Source: Methanocorpusculum sp.
Lineage (GTDB): Archaea; Halobacteriota; Methanomicrobia; Methanomicrobiales; Methanocorpusculaceae
Assembly: GCA_029987045.1 (NCBI GenBank)
Contig: DALTWN010000067.1
Coordinates: 1 to 6,059 of the forward strand
DNA length: 6,059 bases
Reading direction: 5' to 3'
The first letter of the stretch is position 1. Each line of letters opens with the position of its first letter. Shown here piece after piece: positions 1 through 6,007 of this stretch. Made by a program: the position numbers and the translations under genes. The notes beneath the pieces were generated by a model. It searched no databases and was not told where the DNA came from. It saw nothing but the letters and a program-made list of their open reading frames with translations.

Positions 1-21
1 AAGTATTAGTCAAAAACTTTC

Positions 22-47
22 TTATCTTTGGGAGAGAAGTAATATAT
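22..47 (+). promoter_or_regulatory. Two-box upstream motif of the operon (TTATCT ... AATATAT)
   Basis: TTATCT (22-27) and AATATAT (41-47) lie just upstream of the ATG at 51, with GGGA (30-33) between them. The same boxes with the same 19-nt start-to-start spacing precede the second GT2 gene (5043-5068). TTATCT is centred about 26 nt before the ATG, which would fit a weak TATA-like element serving a leaderless transcript. AATATAT looks more like a TATA box but is too close to the start codon to serve this gene. GGGAG ends about 16 nt before the ATG, too far for a normal Shine-Dalgarno. The role is inferred from the shared motif only. Confidence 0.35.
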
Positions 48-50
48 ACA

Positions 51-1286
51 ATGGAAATTGGAATTCTCGGAGCCGGACTCACCGGGCTTACAGCAGCGTA
101 TGCGTTATCAGATACCGCCACATGCACCATCTTCGAGAAAAATTCCGAAATCGGCGGATGTCTCGCATCTGCAGACTATGGAAAATACCACCTGGAAACC
201 CTCTACCATCACTGTTTTTCAGGAGATAACGAGTTATTCAGACTGCTAGATACGTTCGGATTACGTAATGATCTCCTGTGGCTGAAAGGATCCACCGGAT
301 ATGTCGCAAACGGAAGACTGGAACCGGTAACCACTCCGATGGAAATCATGAAATGGAGTGCACTGTCCCTGGGCCAGAAAATAAGACTGGGGCTGTTCGT
401 TCTGCGGTCACGCGGATTCGATGCCGAAAAACTGGATACTATTCAGGCAGAGACCTATCTGCGTGAAAAACTCGGAGACGGCATCTATAATGCTTTCTTC
501 ATGCCGCTCCTGCGAAGCAAGTTCGGCGAACGTGCAGGATCAGTCTCTGCTGCCTGGCTTATGAGCAGAATTGCCATCCGGTCGGACAGAGGAGCGGAAG
601 GAGAACGGTTGGGATATCTTCGCGGCGGATGGGGGCGGTTTATTGATGCGTTCAGTGCTGCTTTGGAAAAGAAAAACTGCAGAATTTTAAAAAATACGCC
701 AGCTGAATCCATCGAATACATCAATAACAAATGGAGAATCAACGGGCAGGACTTTGATGTGCTTATTTCCACTATTCCCCCACAGACACTGAAAAAACTC
801 ATGAAAGACCCGTCCGTCGTCACGACTATAGATGTTCCATATCAGGGTTCGGCATGTATGACTCTTGGGTTAAAACGCGATCCATGTAATGGAATCTACT
901 GGACAAACATGGGAGACAAAGCACCCTATGGTGCAGTTGTCGTCCATACGAATTTTGCACCCTATGAATGGTACGGAGAGCATGTCGTCTATCTGGCTTC
1001 CTATTTCTCGGGAACACCGTCTCCGACTCTGGAAAAAGACATGCTGGATGATTTCTGCAAACGGTTCAAGATTGAGTTTTCCGAAATCAACCATGCAAAC
1101 CTGTACCTTGAACCCCTCGCTGGACCGGTCTTCGAAACCGGATACCGCAAACGGATTCCTCCGGTAAAAATAGGACCATCCTGTTACTCTGCCGGAATGT
1201 TCTCTGCTGAAAACTATCCGGAACGCAGTATGGAAGGATCCATTAAAGCAGGACGTAACATTGCAGATCTGGTGATGAACCAATGA
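51..1286 (+). CDS. NAD(P)/FAD-dependent oxidoreductase, protoporphyrinogen-oxidase/amine-oxidase-like
   Basis: This is a 411-residue soluble flavoprotein of the HemY-like (COG1232) amine-oxidase superfamily. The N-terminal Rossmann dinucleotide-binding motif is visible as GAGLTG at residues 7-12. Glu29 at the end of the second strand would bind the adenosine ribose, and EIGG follows at 33-36. Further family marks are LYHHCF at 51-56, PLLRSKFGE at 152-160, GYLRGGWGRF at 188-197, and the C-terminal FAD-binding segment at 381-405 (AGMFS, then NYPERSMEGSIKAGR). No membrane segment or signal peptide is seen. The ATG at 51 must be the start, because the Rossmann motif begins six codons later. It is first in a packed operon with a GT2, a flippase-like and a DUF2298 protein. 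Haem synthesis is therefore unlikely; a redox or mutase-like step on a sugar or a polyprenyl lipid is possible, but the substrate is not evident. The family call is firm and the function open. Confidence 0.9.
   Translation: MEIGILGAGLTGLTAAYALSDTATCTIFEKNSEIGGCLASADYGKYHLETLYHHCFSGDNELFRLLDTFGLRNDLLWLKGSTGYVANGRLEPVTTPMEIMKWSALSLGQKIRLGLFVLRSRGFDAEKLDTIQAETYLREKLGDGIYNAFFMPLLRSKFGERAGSVSAAWLMSRIAIRSDRGAEGERLGYLRGGWGRFIDAFSAALEKKNCRILKNTPAESIEYINNKWRINGQDFDVLISTIPPQTLKKLMKDPSVVTTIDVPYQGSACMTLGLKRDPCNGIYWTNMGDKAPYGAVVVHTNFAPYEWYGEHVVYLASYFSGTPSPTLEKDMLDDFCKRFKIEFSEINHANLYLEPLAGPVFETGYRKRIPPVKIGPSCYSAGMFSAENYPERSMEGSIKAGRNIADLVMNQ
1271..1276 (+). promoter_or_regulatory. Strong Shine-Dalgarno (GGTGAT) for the first GT2 gene
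   Basis: GGTGAT is complementary to the 3' end of archaeal 16S rRNA and sits 6 nt before the ATG at 1283. It lies inside the last codons of the upstream oxidoreductase gene. It fixes the start of the GT2 gene and shows that this gene can recruit ribosomes itself despite overlapping its neighbour. Confidence 0.75.
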
Positions 1287-1984
1287 GTTTCGTAACCGTC
1301 GTAATTCCCGTATACAATGACAATACTGCACTGATGCGAGCGATTCCCGAATCACTGAAAGCACTCGAAGCATTCGGCAGACCATTCGAACTGATCGTCG
1401 CCGAAGATGCATCCACTGACGGTACGAAAGAAACCGCCGGCGAATGGGCCGCAAAAGATTCGCGGGTAATCCACCTCCATTCCGATGTTCGTGAAGGCCG
1501 GGGAAAAGCACTGAACCGCGCACTTGCTATTGCACAGGGAGATATCTTCTGTTACTATGATGTAGACCTCGCAACATCTCTGGAACATCTGCCGGAACTT
1601 CTTTCGCGTATTGAAAACGGCGCCGATGTGGTCACCGGATCGCGTCTGATGAAATCCAGTGAAATTACCCGGTCTACGGATCGTGAAATAGCCAGCAGAA
1701 GCTACAATTTCCTCGTTCGCAAACTGCTGAAAAGCAATCTCTGCGATCATCAGTGCGGATTCAAGGCATACAAAACGGAAGTCCTCAAGCACCTGATCAC
1801 AGAAATTGAAGCACCGCACTGGTTCTGGGATACCGAGTCACTGGTTCTTGCAGAGCATGAAGGACTCAGGGTCGAAGAATTCCCGATCCACTGGACACAG
1901 GGACCCGGAACCACCGTCCGTATGAAAGACGTGACATCGATGGGTAAAGATATCCTCAAGCTTCGGCGGAGACTGCGACACTAA
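1283..1984 (+). CDS. GT2 glycosyltransferase, dolichyl/polyprenyl-phosphate hexose synthase type
   Basis: The 233-residue protein is a GT-A fold family 2 glycosyltransferase resembling dolichyl-phosphate mannose or glucose synthases (DPM1/ALG5 type). It would transfer a hexose from a nucleotide sugar to polyprenyl phosphate on the cytoplasmic face of the membrane. Motifs in order are VVIPVYND at 6-13, EDASTDGT at 41-48 (nucleotide binding), GRGKALNRAL at 72-81, the metal-binding DVD at 93-95, VTGSR at 117-121, QCGFK at 157-161, WDTE at 182-185 and EFPIHW at 199-204. There are no membrane segments, so membrane association must come from a partner or a surface patch. The start overlaps the previous gene by 4 nt (ATGA) and has a good Shine-Dalgarno. 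The next gene starts 1 nt after its stop and encodes a flippase-like membrane protein; the pair resembles a split AglD. The sugar donor cannot be read from the sequence. Confidence 0.9.
   Translation: MSFVTVVIPVYNDNTALMRAIPESLKALEAFGRPFELIVAEDASTDGTKETAGEWAAKDSRVIHLHSDVREGRGKALNRALAIAQGDIFCYYDVDLATSLEHLPELLSRIENGADVVTGSRLMKSSEITRSTDREIASRSYNFLVRKLLKSNLCDHQCGFKAYKTEVLKHLITEIEAPHWFWDTESLVLAEHEGLRVEEFPIHWTQGPGTTVRMKDVTSMGKDILKLRRRLRH
1531..1553 (+). repeat. 23-bp exact repeat shared with the second GT2 gene (copy 1)
   Basis: This stretch, starting TGCACAGGGAGATATC, is identical to 5316-5338. It encodes AQGDIFC and lies just before the catalytic DVD motif in both GT2 genes. The sequences on both sides stay similar but diverge at third codon positions. 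It marks paralogy with either recent local gene conversion or strong constraint; it is not a mobile repeat. Confidence 0.8.
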
Positions 1985-1985
1985 C

Positions 1986-2984
1986 ATGTGGAAAAAAATC
2001 TGTGCCATTGTCATACCGGTCCTGATAGCAGTAGGTATTCTTGTCTATATGCTGTCACGTGTATGGGATGATATCGGCACAGCACTTGCAGCAGTAGTCC
2101 CCCTTTGGCCGTTACTTCTTGCAGCTGCATCGGTAATCTGCGTCGGGGCATGGTTCCTGCGCGGCTGCCGGTACAAGACAATATTAAGCCGGCTTGGAAC
2201 GAGAGTTTCCGTCCCGTTCTCGACTGCCTGTATCTTTGTCTCGCAGACAGCGAACATCATCGTTCCCGCACGTCTTGGCGACTTTGTCAGAATGTTCATT
2301 CTCAAGCACGAGAAGCAGACGACATATACATCCGGATTCACTTCACTGATTGCAGAACGCGTCTATGATATTCTGACCATTGCAGTTCTCGGTCTCTTCG
2401 CCATACCATTCCTGATTACCCTGATTCCTGAAGAACAGTCCTGGTTTACCTGGGTAATCATCGGGGTGATTATCATGGGTGCCATCGGCGTTCTGTTTCT
2501 GGTGCTCATGCGTAATGCGCATACCGAGAACAAACTCCTTGCAAAAATTCTCGAAATCTTCGCACAGTTCAGACAGGTCTCTTCATCACCACGGACGTTC
2601 CTGCATCTGACGGGAATATCCATAGTCATCTGGCTGATGGATGTTGTCATCTGCTGGATTTCGGGACTCATGTTCGGCCAGAACATCAACTTCTTCCTGG
2701 TGCTCTTCGCAGTTGTTATCGGCAATCTGGTAAAAGCGATTCCCATTACACCCGGAGGAATCGCAACCTATGAGGCTGCGATGACGATTGTGTTCTCATT
2801 CGGCGGAGTGCCGGCAGTATTCGCCACACTGATTCCAATTCTCGATCACCTGATCAAGAACATCATAACCATCATCGGCGGTATCATTTCTCTGATCGTC
2901 TTCGGCGAATGGTCCGTAGGACTCATGAAGAAACTCTTCAGAGAAGGAAAGAAAGCAACGAAGGTAGAGACCAGTGACAATTGA
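1986..2984 (+). CDS. Flippase-like integral membrane protein (LPG synthase TM / UPF0104 family)
   Basis: The 332-residue protein is very hydrophobic, with about eight predicted membrane spans by eye (near residues 5-24, 40-58, 78-95, 127-148, 152-176, 207-228, 234-252 and 275-306). The family is recognised by LRGCRYKTIL at 58-67, NIIVPARLGDFVRMFILK at 90-107, the AERVYDIL block at 123-130, and the IPITPGGIATYE block at 252-263. It is the membrane family found in lysylphosphatidylglycerol synthases and in the C-terminal half of haloarchaeal AglD. The soluble aminoacyl-transfer domain of MprF is absent, so lysyl-lipid synthesis is not expected. The gene starts 1 nt after the GT2 stop (TAACATG) with only a distant GGAG (1968-1971), which suggests translation by reinitiation. 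Its C-terminus is lysine-rich. A role in translocating or presenting a polyprenyl-linked sugar made by the neighbouring GT2 is inferred from context. Confidence 0.85.
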   Translation: MWKKICAIVIPVLIAVGILVYMLSRVWDDIGTALAAVVPLWPLLLAAASVICVGAWFLRGCRYKTILSRLGTRVSVPFSTACIFVSQTANIIVPARLGDFVRMFILKHEKQTTYTSGFTSLIAERVYDILTIAVLGLFAIPFLITLIPEEQSWFTWVIIGVIIMGAIGVLFLVLMRNAHTENKLLAKILEIFAQFRQVSSSPRTFLHLTGISIVIWLMDVVICWISGLMFGQNINFFLVLFAVVIGNLVKAIPITPGGIATYEAAMTIVFSFGGVPAVFATLIPILDHLIKNIITIIGGIISLIVFGEWSVGLMKKLFREGKKATKVETSDN

Positions 2985-5022
2985 CGTTCCGGTACTGACC
3001 ATACTGCTTCTTCTTCTCATCGTCAAATTCTGTCAGCTTGCAGTCTATCCGTATCTTCGTCCGGCACTGCCGAAAATCAGTTATGGACTTGCCTACCCCA
3101 TTTCAGTTCTGTTGCTGACCCTTATTTCCTGGTACCTCGGCATTGCCCATCTCCCCGTTCAGCTATCCCTCATTCCATTCGCAATCCTCTTCGGAATCGC
3201 CGTATGGAAAAAACAGATTCTCTGGTCTGAAATCAAAGCGAATGCCATCTTCGATATCATATTCCTTGCAGGATTTGTATTGATTCTTGCCGTACGGTTC
3301 GCATATCCGGGTATCGTTGTCAGCGGTGAAAAATTCATGGATGCGGCTATACTCGGCAGTATCATGAACAACCCGGTCGTCGCACCCGCGGATGCATGGT
3401 TCGGTGGAGCTCCGTTAACCGTCTATTATTATCTTGGACACTGGATGACAGGAGTTCTCGGCATTCTCGCATGCGGTACATCGACGGTCGTATTCAACCT
3501 GATGCTCCCGCTGGTGTTCGGCCTCGCTGCAGTTGCAGCATTCTCTATCGGAGAACTCCTCTTCGACCGGCGCAGAGCATGGATCCCGCTTCTTGTACTG
3601 ATCATTCCAAACATTGCACTCTTCATCCAGTTGATTCTCGGAAACGGAGTGACACTGGCACTGTGGAACTCAACACGGGTTATTGGCGCCGGTACGACCA
3701 TCAATGAGTATCCATTGTTCTCTTTCCTGTGGGGAGATCCGCATGCACATGTTCTCGGATGTTTCAATCAGCTGACCTTCATCTGTCTGCTGCTGGTCCT
3801 TCTGACACAGCGGAGAGAACTGAAAACTTACGGGAAATATCTCCTTGCAATCCTTCTTGCAATATCTCTTGGAACCATGCCTGTCATGAACTCCTGGGAT
3901 GTCATGGTGTATGCGCTGCTCTACATTATAGCGGCCATTATCGTCTGGGTAATCTGCAGAAAAGAAAACGACCATACCAGACCCTCTCTGCTCGGCATTC
4001 CTGTTCATGAACTTCTTCCCCTGATTCTCGTTCCGATTATTTCTCTTCTCTCCTATGGCCTGTTCCTCATCACCCTGGTATCTGCAGGAGGATTATCCAT
4101 TACCGGAATCGGATTCGTCACCACCCCCTCCAATCTGCTTGAATTTCTGGGAGTCTGGGGTATCTTCCTCCTGATTATTCTTTTAGACGGATTAAAAACA
4201 CTGAAAAAGTTCCCCTGGCTGGTCATCATCCCGATAGCACTCTTCTTCTTCGGATACGGTGCATTGGGAGTTGCACTCTTCTGTTTCCTCCTCCTTGTCC
4301 TGAAAAAGGAAAAATTCGCCGACACCTTCCTTGCAGCTTTCGGGTGCCTGCTTCTCATACTGATGGAATTATTCTACATCAAAGATTACATGGGCGCGGA
4401 TTACTATCGTATGAATACGGTGTTCAAGATAGGATTCACCACATGGTTCATTCTCGGAACTTCCTGTTTCATCATGATTCCACGCTGGATCCGCGGCAGG
4501 TTTGCCGGGGTTTCGAGAAAACGGTTCCTTACCGTGGTTTCCGTCATTTATGTCATATTGGTTCTTCTGCTTGCAGGAGGTGGAGCTGCCATTAACGTCT
4601 ATAACGGCGGAACTCTCGATGGAAGCGACTGGCTGTCCACCGAACATCCGGGTGATGCGCTCGGTATCGCCTGGCTGAAAGAACATGCAGATCCATCCGA
4701 TATTGTAGCTGAAGCTGCAGGTATCTCCTACACGTATTCTTCACGGATATCCGCGATGACGGGGTTGTCAACACCGCTTGGATGGGCTGGCCACGAAAGC
4801 GGATGGCGAACCGGCATGGCTTCCGTAGATGAGGTATCCACCGATCTCCAACAGATGTATGAAAATCCCGGATTTACCATTTATCTGATGGAAAAATACG
4901 GTGTTACCTACCTCTACGTAGGTGAAGTAGAAAAATCCCGATACGCCGTCTCACTTCCCAAGACTGGCCTTGAATCTGTGTTCTCCGCCAACGGTACGGA
5001 AATCTATCGGATTTCCCCATAA
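2974..5022 (+). CDS. DUF2298 (Chlor_Arch_YYY) polytopic membrane protein, putative GT-C glycosyltransferase
   Basis: This 682-residue protein has about 14 hydrophobic segments up to residue 540, then a soluble tail of about 140 residues predicted outside the membrane. Family hallmarks seen are GEKFMD at 118-123, YYYLGH at 151-156, WGDPHAH at 253-259, RMNTVFK at 479-485, and in the tail SYTYSSRISAMTGL at 585-598 followed by GWAGHESGWR at 603-612. Single-copy DUF2298 proteins of 700 or so residues are known in archaea and Chloroflexi. The acidic residues Glu119 and Asp123 after an early membrane span recall the catalytic loop of GT-C enzymes, which use lipid-phosphate sugars. The GTG start at 2974 overlaps the previous gene by 11 nt and has AAGGT 8 nt upstream; no nearby ATG is available and the first hydrophobic segment begins at once. 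With a polyprenyl-phosphate sugar synthase in the same operon, transfer of that sugar to an outside acceptor is a reasonable inference. No experimental function for this family is known to me. Confidence 0.88.
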   Translation: MTIDVPVLTILLLLLIVKFCQLAVYPYLRPALPKISYGLAYPISVLLLTLISWYLGIAHLPVQLSLIPFAILFGIAVWKKQILWSEIKANAIFDIIFLAGFVLILAVRFAYPGIVVSGEKFMDAAILGSIMNNPVVAPADAWFGGAPLTVYYYLGHWMTGVLGILACGTSTVVFNLMLPLVFGLAAVAAFSIGELLFDRRRAWIPLLVLIIPNIALFIQLILGNGVTLALWNSTRVIGAGTTINEYPLFSFLWGDPHAHVLGCFNQLTFICLLLVLLTQRRELKTYGKYLLAILLAISLGTMPVMNSWDVMVYALLYIIAAIIVWVICRKENDHTRPSLLGIPVHELLPLILVPIISLLSYGLFLITLVSAGGLSITGIGFVTTPSNLLEFLGVWGIFLLIILLDGLKTLKKFPWLVIIPIALFFFGYGALGVALFCFLLLVLKKEKFADTFLAAFGCLLLILMELFYIKDYMGADYYRMNTVFKIGFTTWFILGTSCFIMIPRWIRGRFAGVSRKRFLTVVSVIYVILVLLLAGGGAAINVYNGGTLDGSDWLSTEHPGDALGIAWLKEHADPSDIVAEAAGISYTYSSRISAMTGLSTPLGWAGHESGWRTGMASVDEVSTDLQQMYENPGFTIYLMEKYGVTYLYVGEVEKSRYAVSLPKTGLESVFSANGTEIYRISP

Positions 5023-5042
5023 CCCCGAACTATCCTGCTGAT

Positions 5043-5068
5043 TTATCTAGAGGGAACTGGAAATATAT
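5043..5068 (+). promoter_or_regulatory. Two-box upstream motif of the second GT2 gene (TTATCT ... AATATAT)
   Basis: TTATCT (5043-5048), GGGA (5052-5055) and AATATAT (5062-5068) repeat the arrangement found at 22-47 before the first gene. They lie in the 54-nt gap before the ATG at 5077. This is a likely own promoter or shared regulator site for the second GT2. TTATCT is centred about 31 nt before the ATG, allowing a very short leader. No usable Shine-Dalgarno lies close to the ATG, which fits a leaderless or near-leaderless message. Confidence 0.35.
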
Positions 5069-5076
5069 TTCAGAAA

Positions 5077-5775
5077 ATGTTGCTGTCGATTGCTATTCCT
5101 GTACTTGCGGAACGCGAACTGTTCCAGGCAGCCGTCCCCAGAGTACTTCAGGCAGCATCCGAGATCACACCGGATTTCGAACTCATCATTTCTTCCGACG
5201 GGCCGGAATGTGTATCGGTTATCGAATCATTTGCCGCATCCGACGCACGAATCATCCACTGTCATTCAGATATACGACGGGGAAAAGGCGGAGCCATATC
5301 CGATGCTCTTGCCTGTGCACAGGGAGATATCTTCTGTTTCTTTGATGTCGATCTATCCACCGATCTCAAACACCTCAAAGAACTGGTCGAACATCTGCAG
5401 CATGATCGGTGTGATATCGTCATCGGAACACGCATCAATGCCGATGCCTGTGTCCGCCGGAGCATGCTCCGTGAACTGGTCAGCAGAACATACATTTCCT
5501 ATGTCAGGCACAACCTGGATGTTTCCGTCTCAGATTTCCAATGCGGATTCAAAGGATTCAAAACACCGGTCCTTCGCGTCCTAGATGCCAAGACTCATGA
5601 ACGCGGATGGACGTGGGATACCGAAATTCTCGCACGTGCATTGCACGATGGATACCGTATTGACGAAGTTCCGGTAATCTGGAAACAAGGAACCCAATCC
5701 AATGTACGAGCCTCCGATGCTTTCAAAATGGCACGGGCGGTCAAACGCATCAAAAAATCATTAAAATCCGAATAA
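5077..5775 (+). CDS. Second GT2 glycosyltransferase, paralogue of the 1283-1984 gene
   Basis: The 232-residue protein is a GT-A family 2 enzyme of the dolichyl-phosphate-sugar synthase type, with no membrane segments. Visible motifs are LSIAIPVLAE at 3-12, SSDGPE at 39-44, RGKGGAISDAL at 68-78, the metal-binding DVD at 90-92, VIGTR at 115-119, DFQCGFKGFK at 153-162, WDTE at 180-183 and EVPVIW at 197-202. It aligns with the first GT2 over its full length; about 30 of 47 residues are identical around the DVD motif. The nucleotide-binding motif differs: the classical DxSTDGT of the first copy is replaced by SDGPECV, with Asp41 kept. That suggests a different donor or base contact. The ATG at 5077 is required because the first strand begins at the second codon. 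The 54-nt gap and the upstream motif suggest its own promoter, although readthrough from the operon is possible. The sugar is unknown. Confidence 0.9.
   Translation: MLLSIAIPVLAERELFQAAVPRVLQAASEITPDFELIISSDGPECVSVIESFAASDARIIHCHSDIRRGKGGAISDALACAQGDIFCFFDVDLSTDLKHLKELVEHLQHDRCDIVIGTRINADACVRRSMLRELVSRTYISYVRHNLDVSVSDFQCGFKGFKTPVLRVLDAKTHERGWTWDTEILARALHDGYRIDEVPVIWKQGTQSNVRASDAFKMARAVKRIKKSLKSE
5316..5338 (+). repeat. 23-bp exact repeat shared with the first GT2 gene (copy 2)
   Basis: This stretch is identical to 1531-1553 and in the same reading frame, encoding AQGDIFC before the DVD motif. See copy 1 for the interpretation. Confidence 0.8.
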
Positions 5776-5795
5776 TCCGCAATATACCCCACAAA

Positions 5796-5828
5796 AATAA
5801 CGATTATTCGCAAAATAACACGATTATT
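5796..5828 (+). repeat. Two tandem AT-rich palindromes in the intergenic region
   Basis: AATAA-CGA-TTATT (5796-5808) and AATAA-CACGA-TTATT (5814-5828) are two 5-bp inverted repeats 18 nt apart, each preceded by a CAAAA run. They lie 21 nt after the stop of the second GT2 and about 45 nt upstream of the probable L7Ae TATA box. They could be a dyad operator for a winged-helix regulator, or part of a weak 3'-end region; a TTTT run follows at 5845-5848. AT-rich composition alone makes such palindromes fairly likely, so the function is uncertain. Confidence 0.4.
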
Positions 5829-5872
5829 ATCAGAATCCCGAGAGTTTTCTGCTGAAATTGGCATCCACATAC

Positions 5873-5879
5873 CTTTAAA
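5873..5879 (+). promoter_or_regulatory. Probable archaeal TATA box for the L7Ae gene
   Basis: CTTTAAA stands out upstream of the L7Ae leader. A start site about 25 nt downstream would fall near 5900 and give a leader of roughly 105-110 nt before the ATG at 6008. A second AT-rich element (AATATGTA, 5893-5900) is a less likely alternative. The upstream BRE region is not clearly purine-rich, so the assignment rests mainly on position. Confidence 0.4.
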
Positions 5880-5920
5880 CCCTCATAGAGACAATATGTA
5901 GAGTACTCTTAACGGACCAT

Positions 5921-5942
5921 TGAAAATGGCTTTCATTTTTCA
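5921..5942 (+). promoter_or_regulatory. Leader hairpin upstream of the L7Ae kink-turn
   Basis: TGAAAATG (5921-5928) pairs with CATTTTTCA (5934-5942), giving 8 base pairs with one bulged U and a GCUUU loop. The stem is A-U rich and only moderately stable. It lies inside the expected L7Ae leader. The 3' arm holds a run of five U, so it could act as a pausing or attenuation element, but no further evidence is present. Confidence 0.35.
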
Positions 5943-5946
5943 TAAC

Positions 5947-6003
5947 CGCTGATGAGCTATGAGAAGGACGTTTCATAATGAACAGTCCTTTGAGTGAAGT
6001 GAT
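5947..6003 (+). promoter_or_regulatory. Predicted kink-turn in the L7Ae mRNA leader (autoregulatory element)
   Basis: AAGGAC (5964-5969) pairs exactly with GUCCUU (5985-5990). Just outside lies a G5963-U5991 pair, then tandem sheared pairs G5961-A5993 and A5962-G5992. A three-nucleotide bulge UAU (5958-5960) occurs on the 5' strand only, and a C5957-G5994, G5956-U5995 helix lies on the far side. This matches the kink-turn rule: C-helix, 3-nt loop, G-A/A-G pairs, NC-helix. A further outer pairing of CGCU (5947-5950) with AGUG (5998-6001) would cover part of the Shine-Dalgarno GTGAT (5999-6003). L7Ae is the archaeal kink-turn binding protein, and autoregulation through a leader kink-turn has been reported in Sulfolobus, so binding here would be expected to repress its own translation. 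The C-helix is short and weak. Confidence 0.6.
5999..6003 (+). promoter_or_regulatory. Shine-Dalgarno (GTGAT) for L7Ae
   Basis: GTGAT matches the core of the archaeal GGTGATC signal and is 4 nt from the ATG at 6008. It supports that start over the in-frame ATG at 5978. It overlaps the 3' edge of the predicted kink-turn fold. Confidence 0.55.
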
Positions 6004-6007
6004 TACT

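Noticed and set aside
41..47. AATATAT as the TATA box of gene 1 (and likewise 5062-5068 for the second GT2)
   Set aside because: A start site about 25 nt downstream would fall inside the coding sequence, after the required start codons.
870..1523. Long open frame on the minus strand (217 codons) across the end of gene 1 and the start of gene 2
   Set aside because: It lies antisense to two well-recognised genes, crosses their junction, has a low-complexity Arg/Cys-rich composition and matches no family known to me.
1986..2984. Lysylphosphatidylglycerol synthase (MprF) function
   Set aside because: Only the membrane domain is present; the soluble aminoacyl-transfer domain is absent and the neighbours point to glycan assembly.
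5776..5872. Intrinsic terminator after the second GT2 gene
   Set aside because: No GC-rich hairpin followed by a U-run; only short T stretches such as TTTT at 5845-5848, not enough to call a terminator.
5950..5955. TGATGA resembling the C box of a box C/D sRNA
   Set aside because: No CTGA D box in the right place; the nearest GTGA (5994-5997) lacks the C needed to pair with the C box, and the outer stem does not form. The GA pairs at 5961 and 5992 give a better kink-turn.
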